DNA of 64,000 bases from Paracyclopina nana (taxonomy: Eukaryota; Arthropoda; Copepoda; Cyclopoida; Cyclopettidae), in NCBI GenBank assembly GCA_019096065.1, contig JAGUCH010000001.1, forward strand, positions 15,872,001 through 15,936,000. The letters are read 5' to 3'. Of the stretch, positions 1 through 8,608 are shown piece after piece. The stretch's first letter is position 1. Each line of letters opens with the position of its first letter. A program made the translations under genes and the position numbers. Under the pieces are notes generated by a model that did no database searches, was not told the origin of the DNA, and saw only the letters and a list, made by a program, of their open reading frames with translations.

Positions 1-90
1 CAAGTAATGCCACGAGATTTTTACTTTGCAAAATGAGCTCAGATGTTTTGTAAGCCTGTTTTATAATTTGTTTACATATATATATACGAT

Positions 91-677
91 TTTATATGAT
101 GGAAAGTAATTTTCAAATGTTAATGAAGTTACCAGACCCGGCGATCTTGACTTATCACCTGATCCATTACTTGAAGGTGAGGGTTGAGAGTACCTCAGTA
201 GTGCAAGAGTAACAGAAAGCGTTAATCAATCAATTAAAAAATTGTGCATTTAGAATTTGGCATTTTTGGGGGCTAAAAGATGTGTTAGATTAAGTTTTGT
301 CTGGTACCTCTGAAAAGGCTCTACTGTTCTACTAAGCTTAGCTCAGCTGAGAATAAGAATAAGAAGGAATTCTGACATTAATTATTCTGTCTGTATTGGT
401 AGCTCAGTCAGTAGAGCGTTGGACTCCTAATCTAGATGATCAGGGTTGATCCCCATACTCGGCATTTTTTCTCCTTTTTTCTAACATGGGATTTACTTCT
501 TGGACAATATCATGGTCTCTGGTCAAACAGAGGAGCAACACACCTTATAAAATACTTTATAATGCGTGTCACTTGATAAAGTTAAACGTCAGAGCTTTTA
601 TATATGTATAGTAATATGAACTGAGACGAATTGGTAAACTGAATTATACATGCGAAAATTGCTTTCCATCATATAAA
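91..677. mobile_element. Inverted-end element with internal tRNA-like sequence (copy 1)
   Basis: The ends are inverted repeats. Positions 91-114 and the reverse complement of 654-677 agree at 23 of 24 bases, and the similarity continues inward to a shared TTACC near 133 and 634. A tRNA-like sequence lies inside at about 394-465. A second element of nearly the same length with related ends and internal tRNA-like sequences lies at 5717-6319. No coding capacity is visible, so this looks non-autonomous. I could not find a clean target-site duplication, and the superfamily is unknown. Confidence 0.55.
394..465 (+). repeat. tRNA-like sequence (pseudo-tRNA or SINE head)
   Basis: A D-arm (GCTC...GAGC, containing AGTCAGTA), an anticodon-like arm with loop CTCCTAA (CCT in anticodon position) and a shortened T-arm (GGGTTGATCCCC, one base short in the loop) occur in order. 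The acceptor ends pair poorly. A T-rich stretch that could stop RNA polymerase III follows. I read it as a decayed tRNA copy or the head of a SINE, not a working tRNA gene. Confidence 0.5.
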
Positions 678-826
678 ATTACTTAAAATCCCTCAAATTT
701 GATTCAAGGGCTGTTAAGTATTTAATATCCCCCAAATTGCTAAGAAAGAACTGTGATATAAAAGAGCTGAGTCGGATCGGTAAACTGAATTATAACACGA
801 GGAAATCGTATTACAGTATATAAAAA
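665..826 (+). repeat. Dispersed repeat, 150 bases, shared with 6170-6319
   Basis: The segment starting with TTACTTAAAATCCCTC and ending with the TATATAAAA-type inverted end is nearly identical to 6170-6319. It differs by a few substitutions and one short insertion or deletion. In copy 2 the segment forms the right interior and right end of the 5717-6319 element. Here it follows directly after the right end of copy 1, so this locus carries two successive right ends. Confidence 0.7.
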
Positions 827-979
827 GTTCAAAAACTTGCTCAAAATCAGAAAAACAATTGCTCGGGAATATGATGATATTGTTAATCGTGTATTTGCAT
901 GCCCTTCAGTGATAAAGGCGAATTTCTTAACATAAAAGTTCTTATTTTTCAGATTTTTCCTCAAAAATTGTAGATTTCA

Positions 980-1115
980 TCTCGGCCCGATAAGCCCTTA
1001 ACATTTTTTGATTGGTCCGAAAAAGCCCGAAGCCCGAAAATAAGTTCAGGCCCGGCCCGACCCGACCGGAGTCATTTTTGGAAAGCCCGACTTTTCTTGG
1101 CCCGATACATCTCTA
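980..1115. repeat. CCCGA-rich segment, possible transposon end
   Basis: This stretch repeats the words GGCCCG and AAGCCCGA and stands out in base composition from AT-rich surroundings. On the minus strand it begins TAGAGATGTATCGGGCC, which resembles hAT-type ends (TAGNG). I found no matching second end nearby, so it would be a truncated copy. Confidence 0.3.
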
Positions 1116-2331
1116 ATTATTAGGCCAACTGGCCAAGTTGTAACTTTCAGCTGATCTCAGTGCTGCTAGATGCGACAGTTTAACGCCGCAGTGGCGGTTT
1201 TTGAGAATACCGGCCTCCAAAAAAGCTAAATTCTGGCTATTTTTCGGCAAATCTGCGGCGTTTTTTCAATTTTGATCATGATTTCTTGAGAACCAGAGCA
1301 ACGCTTTTTCACGCAAATATGCCAAAAATCGGCTAATTTTTTACCTGCTTTTCGACCTTGCCGATCACGACTATTTTGGACAAAAGTGTGGCGTTTTTCT
1401 AATACCAAAATCTGGCAGCACTGCACTGCCATGATCTACTGCAAAAAAAGCGCATCCCACTCAGTTTTGAGTATTCTTCTGAATTGTGAGTTGAGACTTG
1501 CGTGAAACAATGAGAGAGCCTTTTTATTGAATACTTCCGACGTAGCGCTAGTTTGAGCAATGCAATGGAAAGATTGCCAACGTTTTGAGCGTTAACCTAG
1601 AAACAGAGCACTCCAAGATGCAAATAGAGGATATAGGATGGATTTCAGGCAAGCAAATATTTATTTCAAGCAGATAGAACGGGATTTGCTAATGTTAAAA
1701 AGCAACATTGCAGTCTGGCTCATTATGTATGCAGATCGGGATTTTTTAGATATTGCTAGCACAGCTAAAATTGGCTTCTGATTTTTAGGTCCTTTTCTTA
1801 GTAAAAATGTGAGCATTATTGGACTTTTCAAAATCAAATTGAGTCAAATTGACGTGCTATTTTATAATTAAGTCGCCAAATTGGGAACCAGCCAATTTTA
1901 CAGGAGAAGCCATAATTTGATTGTGTACACTCGTGGAAAATACATTTGATTCTCAATTGGTTCATTGTGACGGGTGCCCCCTTTTTGTAGGATTCTTTAA
2001 TTCAATTTGAGAGATCAAAAATAGAGATCAGTGTAGGTCAAGAAATCCAATCAGCCAAAGTCAACATTGCATCCAAGATGGAAGCCATTGAGGTCAATGC
2101 AATGAATTGGGCCAATCGAGGCCAGAATTATCTTGGCAAATAAAATCCCCTTTTTTCATAGCTATATTTGAAGAGATTTTGAAAGCAGTTTTAATAAACG
2201 AAACAATATTTTGATGGCTCACGCAACCTTTTTCAAAGAAATGGGGAAATTTACTTTTGAGAAAAATAGAGTTAGTCTCACTTACATAGATAAATATTCG
2301 AAGTACATTTGATCATGTCCTATATACATAT

Positions 2332-2337
2332 TTTATT
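2332..2337 (-). terminator. Polyadenylation signal AATAAA
   Basis: AATAAA on the minus strand about 180 bases past the stop codon of the small secreted-protein gene. It is in an AT-rich region, so chance occurrence is possible. Confidence 0.35.
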
Positions 2338-2514
2338 TATTACTCAAAAGAAAAAAAAAATACATTACATTTTACTTCACACCAATTAATTGCAATTGAG
2401 AGAGTTGCTAAAGCAGTTACGTTATTATAATGTGTCGCGCAAACGTTGAATACTATGTAAAAATGACCCTACAGTTGTGTAATGAGTCCAGTCCAGCTAG
2501 CGTACTTTCATCAC

Positions 2515-3095
2515 TTAATTCCACCAAACAACAGCCTTGTCAACCCTGCAAAGCAAAATAATTATTCATTTAGGAAACCTGTATCCTTGATGATGAATTC
2601 TTACGCTTTGACGTCATCTGGCAACAATTTCTCCAGAGATCTGTAAATCAACACCAATTCTCTCCAGCTGGGATCAGACATCAGGATTTTCGGGCTAAAC
2701 TTTTTGGCAAGACTTTTCATATATTTGTCCATTTCAATAGTGGCGTTTTGCAAATTAACCAGTCTCATGTATTGCGGAATGCTGACCTTGCAACCAAAAA
2801 AGAGTAAATGTAATATTTGAAGAGTTCTCCATTTTGCAATTTCTTACTGCGTTTCCCATGAACTCTGGTCTCTTCTTTTTGGCCTCCATTTCCTCTCCAT
2901 ATTTGAAGTATTGTGGGACAAATTCGTCATTATTGCCCTAGACATTTTTTGAATGAGAGCAATGAAATGTTAAAAAGTAAAAGTTCTTACGACGCTGTTG
3001 GTTTGAAGGTCGTCTTGGTCTAATTCAAAGGAAATGCAGTTTGAAAGTGAGATAAGGGAAGCGGCAAAAATAGCGACTATAATGGACTTGATCAT
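2515..3095 (-). CDS. Small secreted protein, 135 aa, unrecognised
   Basis: Four exons on the minus strand: 3095-2991, 2937-2848, 2786-2605 and 2545-2515. All have GT-AG borders and matching phases, giving 135 residues. Residues 1-20 form a clear signal peptide (hydrophobic VAIFAASLISL, ending in an N-C-I region). The mature chain is charged and rich in Lys, Glu, Met and Tyr, with a short DELVL/PDDVK-like helical end and C-terminal VVWWN. It has almost no cysteine, so it is not a disulfide-rich toxin or defensin. I do not recognise the family. A TATA box lies 82 bases upstream of the start codon. That suggests a regulated, tissue-specific transcript, by analogy with other arthropod TATA-driven secretory genes. 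Confidence 0.75.
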
Positions 3096-3176
3096 TTTGC
3101 AATTGGCCTCGCAGTAATTGGCTTCTCTGTTCAAATGTTGGCTGGTGAGTGGGAAAGAAAGTGGCTGAAAGATGCA

Positions 3177-3184
3177 CTTTTATA
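3177..3184 (-). promoter_or_regulatory. TATA box (TATAAAAG)
   Basis: TATAAAAG on the minus strand, 82 bases upstream of the start codon of the 135-residue secreted protein. This would place transcription start near 3150 and leave a 5' leader of about 55 bases. Confidence 0.6.
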
Positions 3185-4128
3185 ACGACGCTAGACTTGT
3201 ACGAGAGCTTTCGTTGATGTCAAATTCACCTTAGAGGGCAAAATCTGGCAAATCCCCTATACCCTAAGCACTAAGTAACATGTCACAAGCCTAATTTCAA
3301 TTTATTAGTTTAGAGAACTGGCCGTAATTAGAGCAGCGCCATCTACATATAGTATCATAAATGTAAACAAACCATAACTTCCCCTTAAGCATGCTATAAT
3401 GCAAGTGCCCGAATTCGGGCTTAGGTTCCGTTTGTAGACAGTCTTTTTTACATGGTTCAGGTAGCATTCAAAGCAACTTTTTGGCCTTTGGTAATTCTAT
3501 CCCCAAAAAGAATTGTCTGACTCAACGTTCCCCAATTCAGATTATAAAAAAGAACAGGGATTGGATAAGTCACCGTTTGTTACCTGCCAATCTTGATCAA
3601 TTAGACTCATTAGTGGAAAAAGTAAAAAAGCATATGAGGAAGGTACTTCTTGGACAATTGAATTATAATGTTTATTTTGCATGAAGAATGTTGCAGTGTA
3701 GCTGGCAAGGCCAATTTTCTTGAGTGCTGTAGCTTACCTTGGCCATGCATTCTATTATGCTAGTATGACAGAGGATTTTGACGCATTATATGCAGCATGG
3801 TTTTTTTACCAAGTACAGTACTTAAAAATAAGGCCATTTCTAAATATACTATATTTCGGCTCCTTAAAAAATCAAACATCAAGTTAACTCCCAATTTATG
3901 GTCCTCTCAGATAAGGGGTAAAAAATTGCGCAACTTTGCTTAATTAGGGACTGTAGCTTGCTTAATTTATAAATGCACCTTGGTTGTGTTGTGGAAGGAC
4001 TGTCATAAGTTTTACAATAGCAGTCAAGAATTAGAGTGAGTGGCACACATGAGCTCATCGCAGTCAAGCAAGGCCAACATGCGAGAATTGCTGTTGTCCT
4101 TTATGGTCACTGAAAGTCAGTGAAGGCC
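3185..4128. other. Intergenic
   Basis: Between a minus-strand and a plus-strand gene, so it should contain both upstream regions. Apart from the TATA box at its left edge I see no recognisable element. Short open frames here carry no family signature. Confidence 0.5.
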
Positions 4129-4843
4129 ATGGGAGGCAAGAAGAAAGGTGGGGGCTCTGCACAAGACCCCAAATCTGCAGCCTTGGCTCACCTTGGCATT
4201 GCCATTGGCAGCAAAAATGTGCGGAACCTCAAAAAGGAGGAAATCGACGTTGCATTCATACACAAATTGCATGACTCTGAATACTCGTAAGTGCTCTAAA
4301 TGAAATAATGTGATTATATCAAAGTTTTAGCAAGCCTAAGAATAATTAGCTAGTTTAATTTGCGCTCAATTTTTAACAACTTTTTTGGAACTAACTTGAA
4401 AGCTCCAAGTGAATTTTACGATTTTAATAATTTGGATGAAAAAGCGTCAACTATAAAAGACAAAATCACTGCCAACTTCAGGCATATGTGAATAATCAGA
4501 ATTGGGAAACTTTTCACTCTGGAAGTCATCTAATACTTTTATTCAATTCAGGCCAGAGTTATATATCCATCCCCCTCGAGTGCCGACAAAAAGAGCTTTT
4601 CAAAGGTCTCTGCACGAAAGCTATCAATACATGATGAAATCCATTGTTGATCAAGCTAATCAGGAAGCCAATAGACGAAAGAGGCTGCAGGCTGCATCTG
4701 CAGCAGTGGCAGAACCACTTGTGCAACCAGCGGAGAATCCGGTGGAAAATCCGGAATCAGGGGAAAACAAGGACGAAGATAGCAAATCGGATGGTGAAGC
4801 ATCTGATGAATTCCTCGATGAAGAACTAAGCGTTGTATTTTAG
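4129..4843 (+). CDS. Small lysine/glutamate-rich protein, 149 aa, unrecognised
   Basis: Two exons, 4129-4286 and 4552-4843, joined in phase. The start MGGKKKGGG is glycine- and lysine-rich. A central basic helix follows the PPRVPTK motif (residues about 60-66) and contains YQYMMKSIVDQANQEANRRK. The C-terminal third is acidic (ENKDEDSKSDGEASDE...). There is no signal peptide or membrane segment, so it is probably intracellular. The layout suggests a conserved N-terminal two-thirds with a disordered acidic tail. I do not recognise the family and assign no function. An upstream exon cannot be excluded. Confidence 0.65.
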
Positions 4844-5522
4844 AATTTAGCCAGCTCGAAGTGAATATTTTAAGCTGTTGACAGCAAAGAAAACAAAAAT
4901 TGAAAAAGCGGAGAAATACATTATTTTAATTGAAAGTGAATTACTTCCATGCACTCATATTGGCTGATAAAAAAATGGCTGTTTAGAATAATTTTGAACG
5001 AGCGTATGCAGTGTGGGAAGGTTTAAAAAAGCTAGGCTTGCTGTCGTACATTGATTAGCATTGCGTGCTTCGTTTATTAGCTGAGCATAAATTAGTTGAT
5101 TTTCGTTCCAAAGCTTACGAGCAATTGGGCAAAAGAAACAAGTCAAGCATTGGCTCAATTTTTTGAGTTTCAGTTAAACCTGTGCATTCATTCAGTTCTT
5201 CAAGTGATTTCAGGCAAGAGTAAAGCTCTACATCAAGTGTTGCATATATTATGCCGTTTAAATAGCTAAAATTATTTTATAATTTCATTCTTATTTCGAT
5301 GTGGGAATTTTGCAAATATTTTACTCACCCAGATTCAGAAAAGCCATTGTCATGTTGACTGTAAAATTGTGTGCTGATTTTCAGTAATTAAGGTTCATGC
5401 TAAAGAAGTCTTCATCCCAAGCTACTACAGTGCAATTCACATCAATGCTACATCTAGCACACCTCTCTGTGGCTGAGCTTCCATTCGTTGCAGGAATAGC
5501 ATTTAGGTTGACATAATAGTTA

Positions 5523-5713
5523 TTTATTTCGAGCTGGGGCACGTTAAGTAGGGTCATTAAATAGCTGAGCGAGGATTTTAAAATGGGAAAACTCGAGTAC
5601 AGCTTTACTAGCCCGAGCCTGCGAGGGCTGTAATTGTACGAGTGTTTTTCCATTTTAAAATCCGAGGTCAGCTATTTAATGACCCGATTTTACGTGCCCC
5701 AGCTCAAAATATA
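5523..5713. repeat. Foldback (inverted repeat) element
   Basis: Two arms of about 80 bases are reverse complements with a few mismatches. The left arm starts near GAGCTGGGGCACGT (5531) and the right arm ends at ACGTGCCCCAGCTC (5705). Both contain GGGTCATTAAATAGCTGA and GATTTTAAAATGG on their own strand. The spacer is short, so the RNA or single strand would form a long hairpin. It abuts the 5717-6319 element. Confidence 0.7.
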
Positions 5714-5889
5714 CAATTTTATATTCTGTAATACGATTTTTGAGTGTTTTAATGAAGTTACCGGGCTGCCCCATGCCCTAAAAAATACTGCTCGGTTTTT
5801 AGTTCCTATGTGAATATCACTGGCTCTCATAAGCTGGCATCCAGTGGTTTGGGAGCAATAAAACAGACTTTTAAAATCCATTTCTTAAG

Positions 5890-5967
5890 AAGTGCTCCTA
5901 TGGCACAATGGTTAGAGTGTTAGGCTCTAGATTCAGTAGTCTAGGGTTCAAACCCCTGTCATTCCTT
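5890..5967 (+). repeat. tRNA-like sequence
   Basis: A D-arm-like TGGCACAATGGTTAGAGTG and a well-formed T-arm (GGGTTCAAACCCC) are present. The anticodon arm is degenerate and the acceptor ends do not pair well. It ends before a run of Ts. Best read as a pseudo-tRNA or a tRNA-derived part of a mobile element. Confidence 0.5.
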
Positions 5968-6041
5968 AACATTTTTTTTATTTCCTTATCTGGCTTAAAT
6001 TAAGGTAAAGTCCTATACATAGCATGCAATTTTCATCATGT

Positions 6042-6116
6042 TTCCATAGCTCAGTGGTTAGAGCATTGGAATGTCGATCCAACTTTCTGAGGTCTGAATC
6101 TTGGATGATCCTCTCT
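6042..6116 (+). repeat. tRNA-like sequence with intact anticodon stem
   Basis: The D-arm TAGCTCAGTGGTTAGAGCA is canonical. The anticodon stem TTGGA/TCCAA is perfect, with GTC at anticodon position. The T-arm (GAGGTCTGAATCTTGG) is degenerate and the acceptor stem is weak. The sequence CTTTTTCTAAC follows soon after, as it does after the tRNA-like unit at 394-465. This suggests common descent of the two units. Confidence 0.5.
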
Positions 6117-6315
6117 TTTTCTAACTTCTTTGGAATTTGGATTAGTTCCATGGAATATGAGGGGGCATTACATTACTTAAAATCCCTCAAATTTGATTCC
6201 AGGGCCGTTAAGTATTTAATATCCCCCAAATTACTAAGAAAGAAATGTGACATTAAAGAGCTGAGTCGGATCGGTAAACTGAATTATAACACGAGGAAAT
6301 CGTATTACAGTATAT

Positions 6316-7573
6316 AAAAGATTTTGCATCACTTAAAGAGCGGACGTTCAATTTTGTGGGTCGAAAAAGCCAGCCCGTGCTCAGCGATTTTCTGCGCTAA
6401 TAGCTGTTAAAGTGTAGTTGAGTGCAGGGCAATATAAGGAGAGTATAGTGCTTGCTGAGACAAACTGAGAGTCACTTTGCGAATTTGAGTCTGCACCCAT
6501 GAGTCTATGTACCAAAATTATTCTCCTGTCACACCTATGATGTTTTTGGAAGTATTAGAACATATGCCAATTTAAAAAAGATCCTTGCTGTAATTATCAA
6601 GCAAAAGGGAACTTCGACTTGATCAGGAAATTGATTATAAAAATTACTTTGAAACTGAATATTCCCTCTTTTTTGGCAGCTTTGGCAGTCATGGCAGCTC
6701 TGAAGATAATTTTTCAGTGTGACAAGACTAATTTTTACATTTTGTTCAAAAGTTTTAGCAAAATGCCACTAGTTGAAGGGAGATGGTATCTCTGATCAAG
6801 CAACACTGTTGATTCTCAACAGTTCATGCACTGTGTGATCATCCGATGTATAGTTGTTCAATTCTCTGTCAATGGCAGATTAAGCTCAGCCTATCACTAC
6901 AACTAAATAAAGCTTCATAGGGGGAGGGATGGAACTTTAGTTTTGGCTTTACCTAATGAACATTGACAAAAAGTGGCGGCCAGTAGCATAACTAACTCTG
7001 TTTTTGCAAATGTAATCCACAATTGTGAACCATGTGAGAAATTAGAGTCAAAGTCATTAAAGTATCATAAGTTTTCCCTTACCTTACTAATCTGCCATTT
7101 TGATTGCCTTTGCTCTATTGGCCAATTTTTCTGTGGGCAGTAAATAGCTGAGGTAGACTCAAATGTGACAATTCCTCTCTTTTTACTCAGCAAGCACTAT
7201 ACTCTCCTTATATTGCCCTGGTTGAGTGATAATAACTTATTTATTCCGACGAGATGATGCTGCTCCAGGAAAGGTTTGACCAACTGAGCCAAGCAATTTT
7301 TTTTTGCAGAACTTTTAACAAAAATGCGATTGAAATGGTGAAAATGAAAGCTTGCGTTAGGAGTTGCCCTACTATGACTATTTTTAATTATTTGCTCCCA
7401 TTCCATTAAAGAAATTAAGTCATTGTTTTATCGAAAACAAGCTATTTTTTTGGCCCAAATAAGTAGGCTCGTTTCATCAAAATCTTAATTCCGACCCACG
7501 CTAATAAAATTTCAGTCTACGCGCTGAGATCGCACAATAGCTTGTCCACTCTTTAAGTGATGCAAAATCTTTT
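6316..7573. mobile_element. Non-coding element with 30-base inverted ends and a nested 35-base inverted repeat
   Basis: The ends 6316-6345 and 7544-7573 are inverted copies identical at 29 of 30 bases (core GATTTTGCATCACTTAAAGA). A perfect 35-base inverted pair lies inside at 6425-6459 and 7186-7220 (core CAATATAAGGAGAGTATAGT). No coding frame of note. The left end starts inside the right end of the 5717-6319 element, so insertion at that boundary is likely. I could not identify a target duplication. Confidence 0.65.
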
Positions 7574-8608
7574 GTTGACATGGACTCATTAGAATGTAAG
7601 AAAAAAGCTACTCATGATTCTATTCACATTAGTATCATAACAATAGCATTGATGTAGGGCGATACCAGCGGCCTTTATGGGCAACTTTTGGGATTTTCAG
7701 CTGACACTGCTCGAGAAAAAAAACTGATTAAAGTAGTTCGAAATAAGGACCCAAGCAGATAAGTGTTATCAATTTTTTTAAAGGATCACTTCATGATGGT
7801 AAAATAAAATCTTTAAGAAACATAAGAAACTTAAATCATCAAGATGTTGGAGTCCAGAAGCTATGCATAAGTAAAAAAAAGTAACCATCTATAATAATTA
7901 TTCGCACCAAAAAAGTGGCTCGACTCATCACCACAAAATATGTCTTTGAACTCAGCTCCCAAGTGTTTTTTCAAAAAAGTCGGTAGATGGAATGTCTTTG
8001 TTATGATACTCCTGTCTATGTCATTCAAGTGACTAGCCCTTTATATTACGACTGACTGGAAGGATTTTCTATGTTCATTCCTTTGCATTTTTAGGCTCAA
8101 TTAAGAGGGTTGCAATTGATTAACACTTCAGGTTACTAGATCATGCTTTTTATTGCAATGCAACCCCATTACGTTGAAAATGTGGTCAAGTATCATTGAT
8201 TGCCGATGATTTCGGAAAGATCCAAGACGTCCTAGTTTAGTAGTAGGTTGCGTGATTATAATAATTAAATATTCCGCACGCGCACCAAGCAGCAAATAAA
8301 TTCTTACGTCAAAAGAGAGTGGTAAACAAAACAAAGCGCAACGTCGTCGTTTTCGTGCCCCTCTCGTTCCACCTGTTTGGCCCGCCCTTCTGCCGTCTCG
8401 CAGCCAGCCCGGGCTTCATTTTGGGATTGTCAGATCGGCGGCAGTGAGTAAAAAAGGTTCATCTCGAGCAGTACAGAACAGCAGCAGCCCAAAAGCAAGC
8501 AGGTAGTAGTTGATCAAGAAGCTTGAGCTGGTGCGCACACGACTACTACACCGACGACCCAAACTCCTCCCAATGGTTGACCACTGCTAGCATGCCGAGG
8601 CCTCGAAA

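Larger units (their letters stand above)
1..2514. other. Intergenic, repeat-bearing
   Basis: I see no convincing protein gene here; open frames are short and lack family signatures. The first 825 bases hold an inverted-end element with a tRNA-like sequence and a second copy of its right half. Around 1000-1115 there is a run rich in CCCG and GGCCCGA motifs that looks like a transposon end. The remaining 1.4 kb is AT-rich and unremarkable to my eye. Confidence 0.5.
5717..6319. mobile_element. Inverted-end element with internal tRNA-like sequences (copy 2)
   Basis: Left end 5717-5762 and right end 6273-6319 are inverted copies. TTTTATATTCTGTAATACG pairs with the reverse complement of the right end with one mismatch over the first ~23 bases, and the similarity then continues to TTACC. 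Two tRNA-like sequences lie inside (5890-5967 and 6042-6116). The length, 603 bases, is close to the 587 of copy 1. Its right 150 bases recur at 665-826. No coding capacity; non-autonomous; superfamily not identified. Confidence 0.55.
4844..8608. other. Intergenic, dense in non-coding repeats
   Basis: Contains a short foldback (5523-5713), the second inverted-end element with tRNA-like sequences (5717-6319) and a 1.26 kb element with 30-base inverted ends (6316-7573). About 1 kb of upstream region of the Stardust gene follows. I see no protein gene. The short open frames that cross the repeats are incidental. Confidence 0.55.

Noticed and set aside
3481-3684. Plus-strand open frame of 67 codons
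   Set aside because: No initiator context, no family similarity, low-complexity AT-rich surroundings; length is within chance.
5381-5653. Minus-strand open frame of 90 codons
   Set aside because: It runs through the foldback arm at 5531 onward and has no coding features.
394-6116. The three tRNA-like sequences as functional tRNA genes
   Set aside because: Acceptor stems pair poorly and T-arms or anticodon arms are damaged in each. They lie inside repeated elements.
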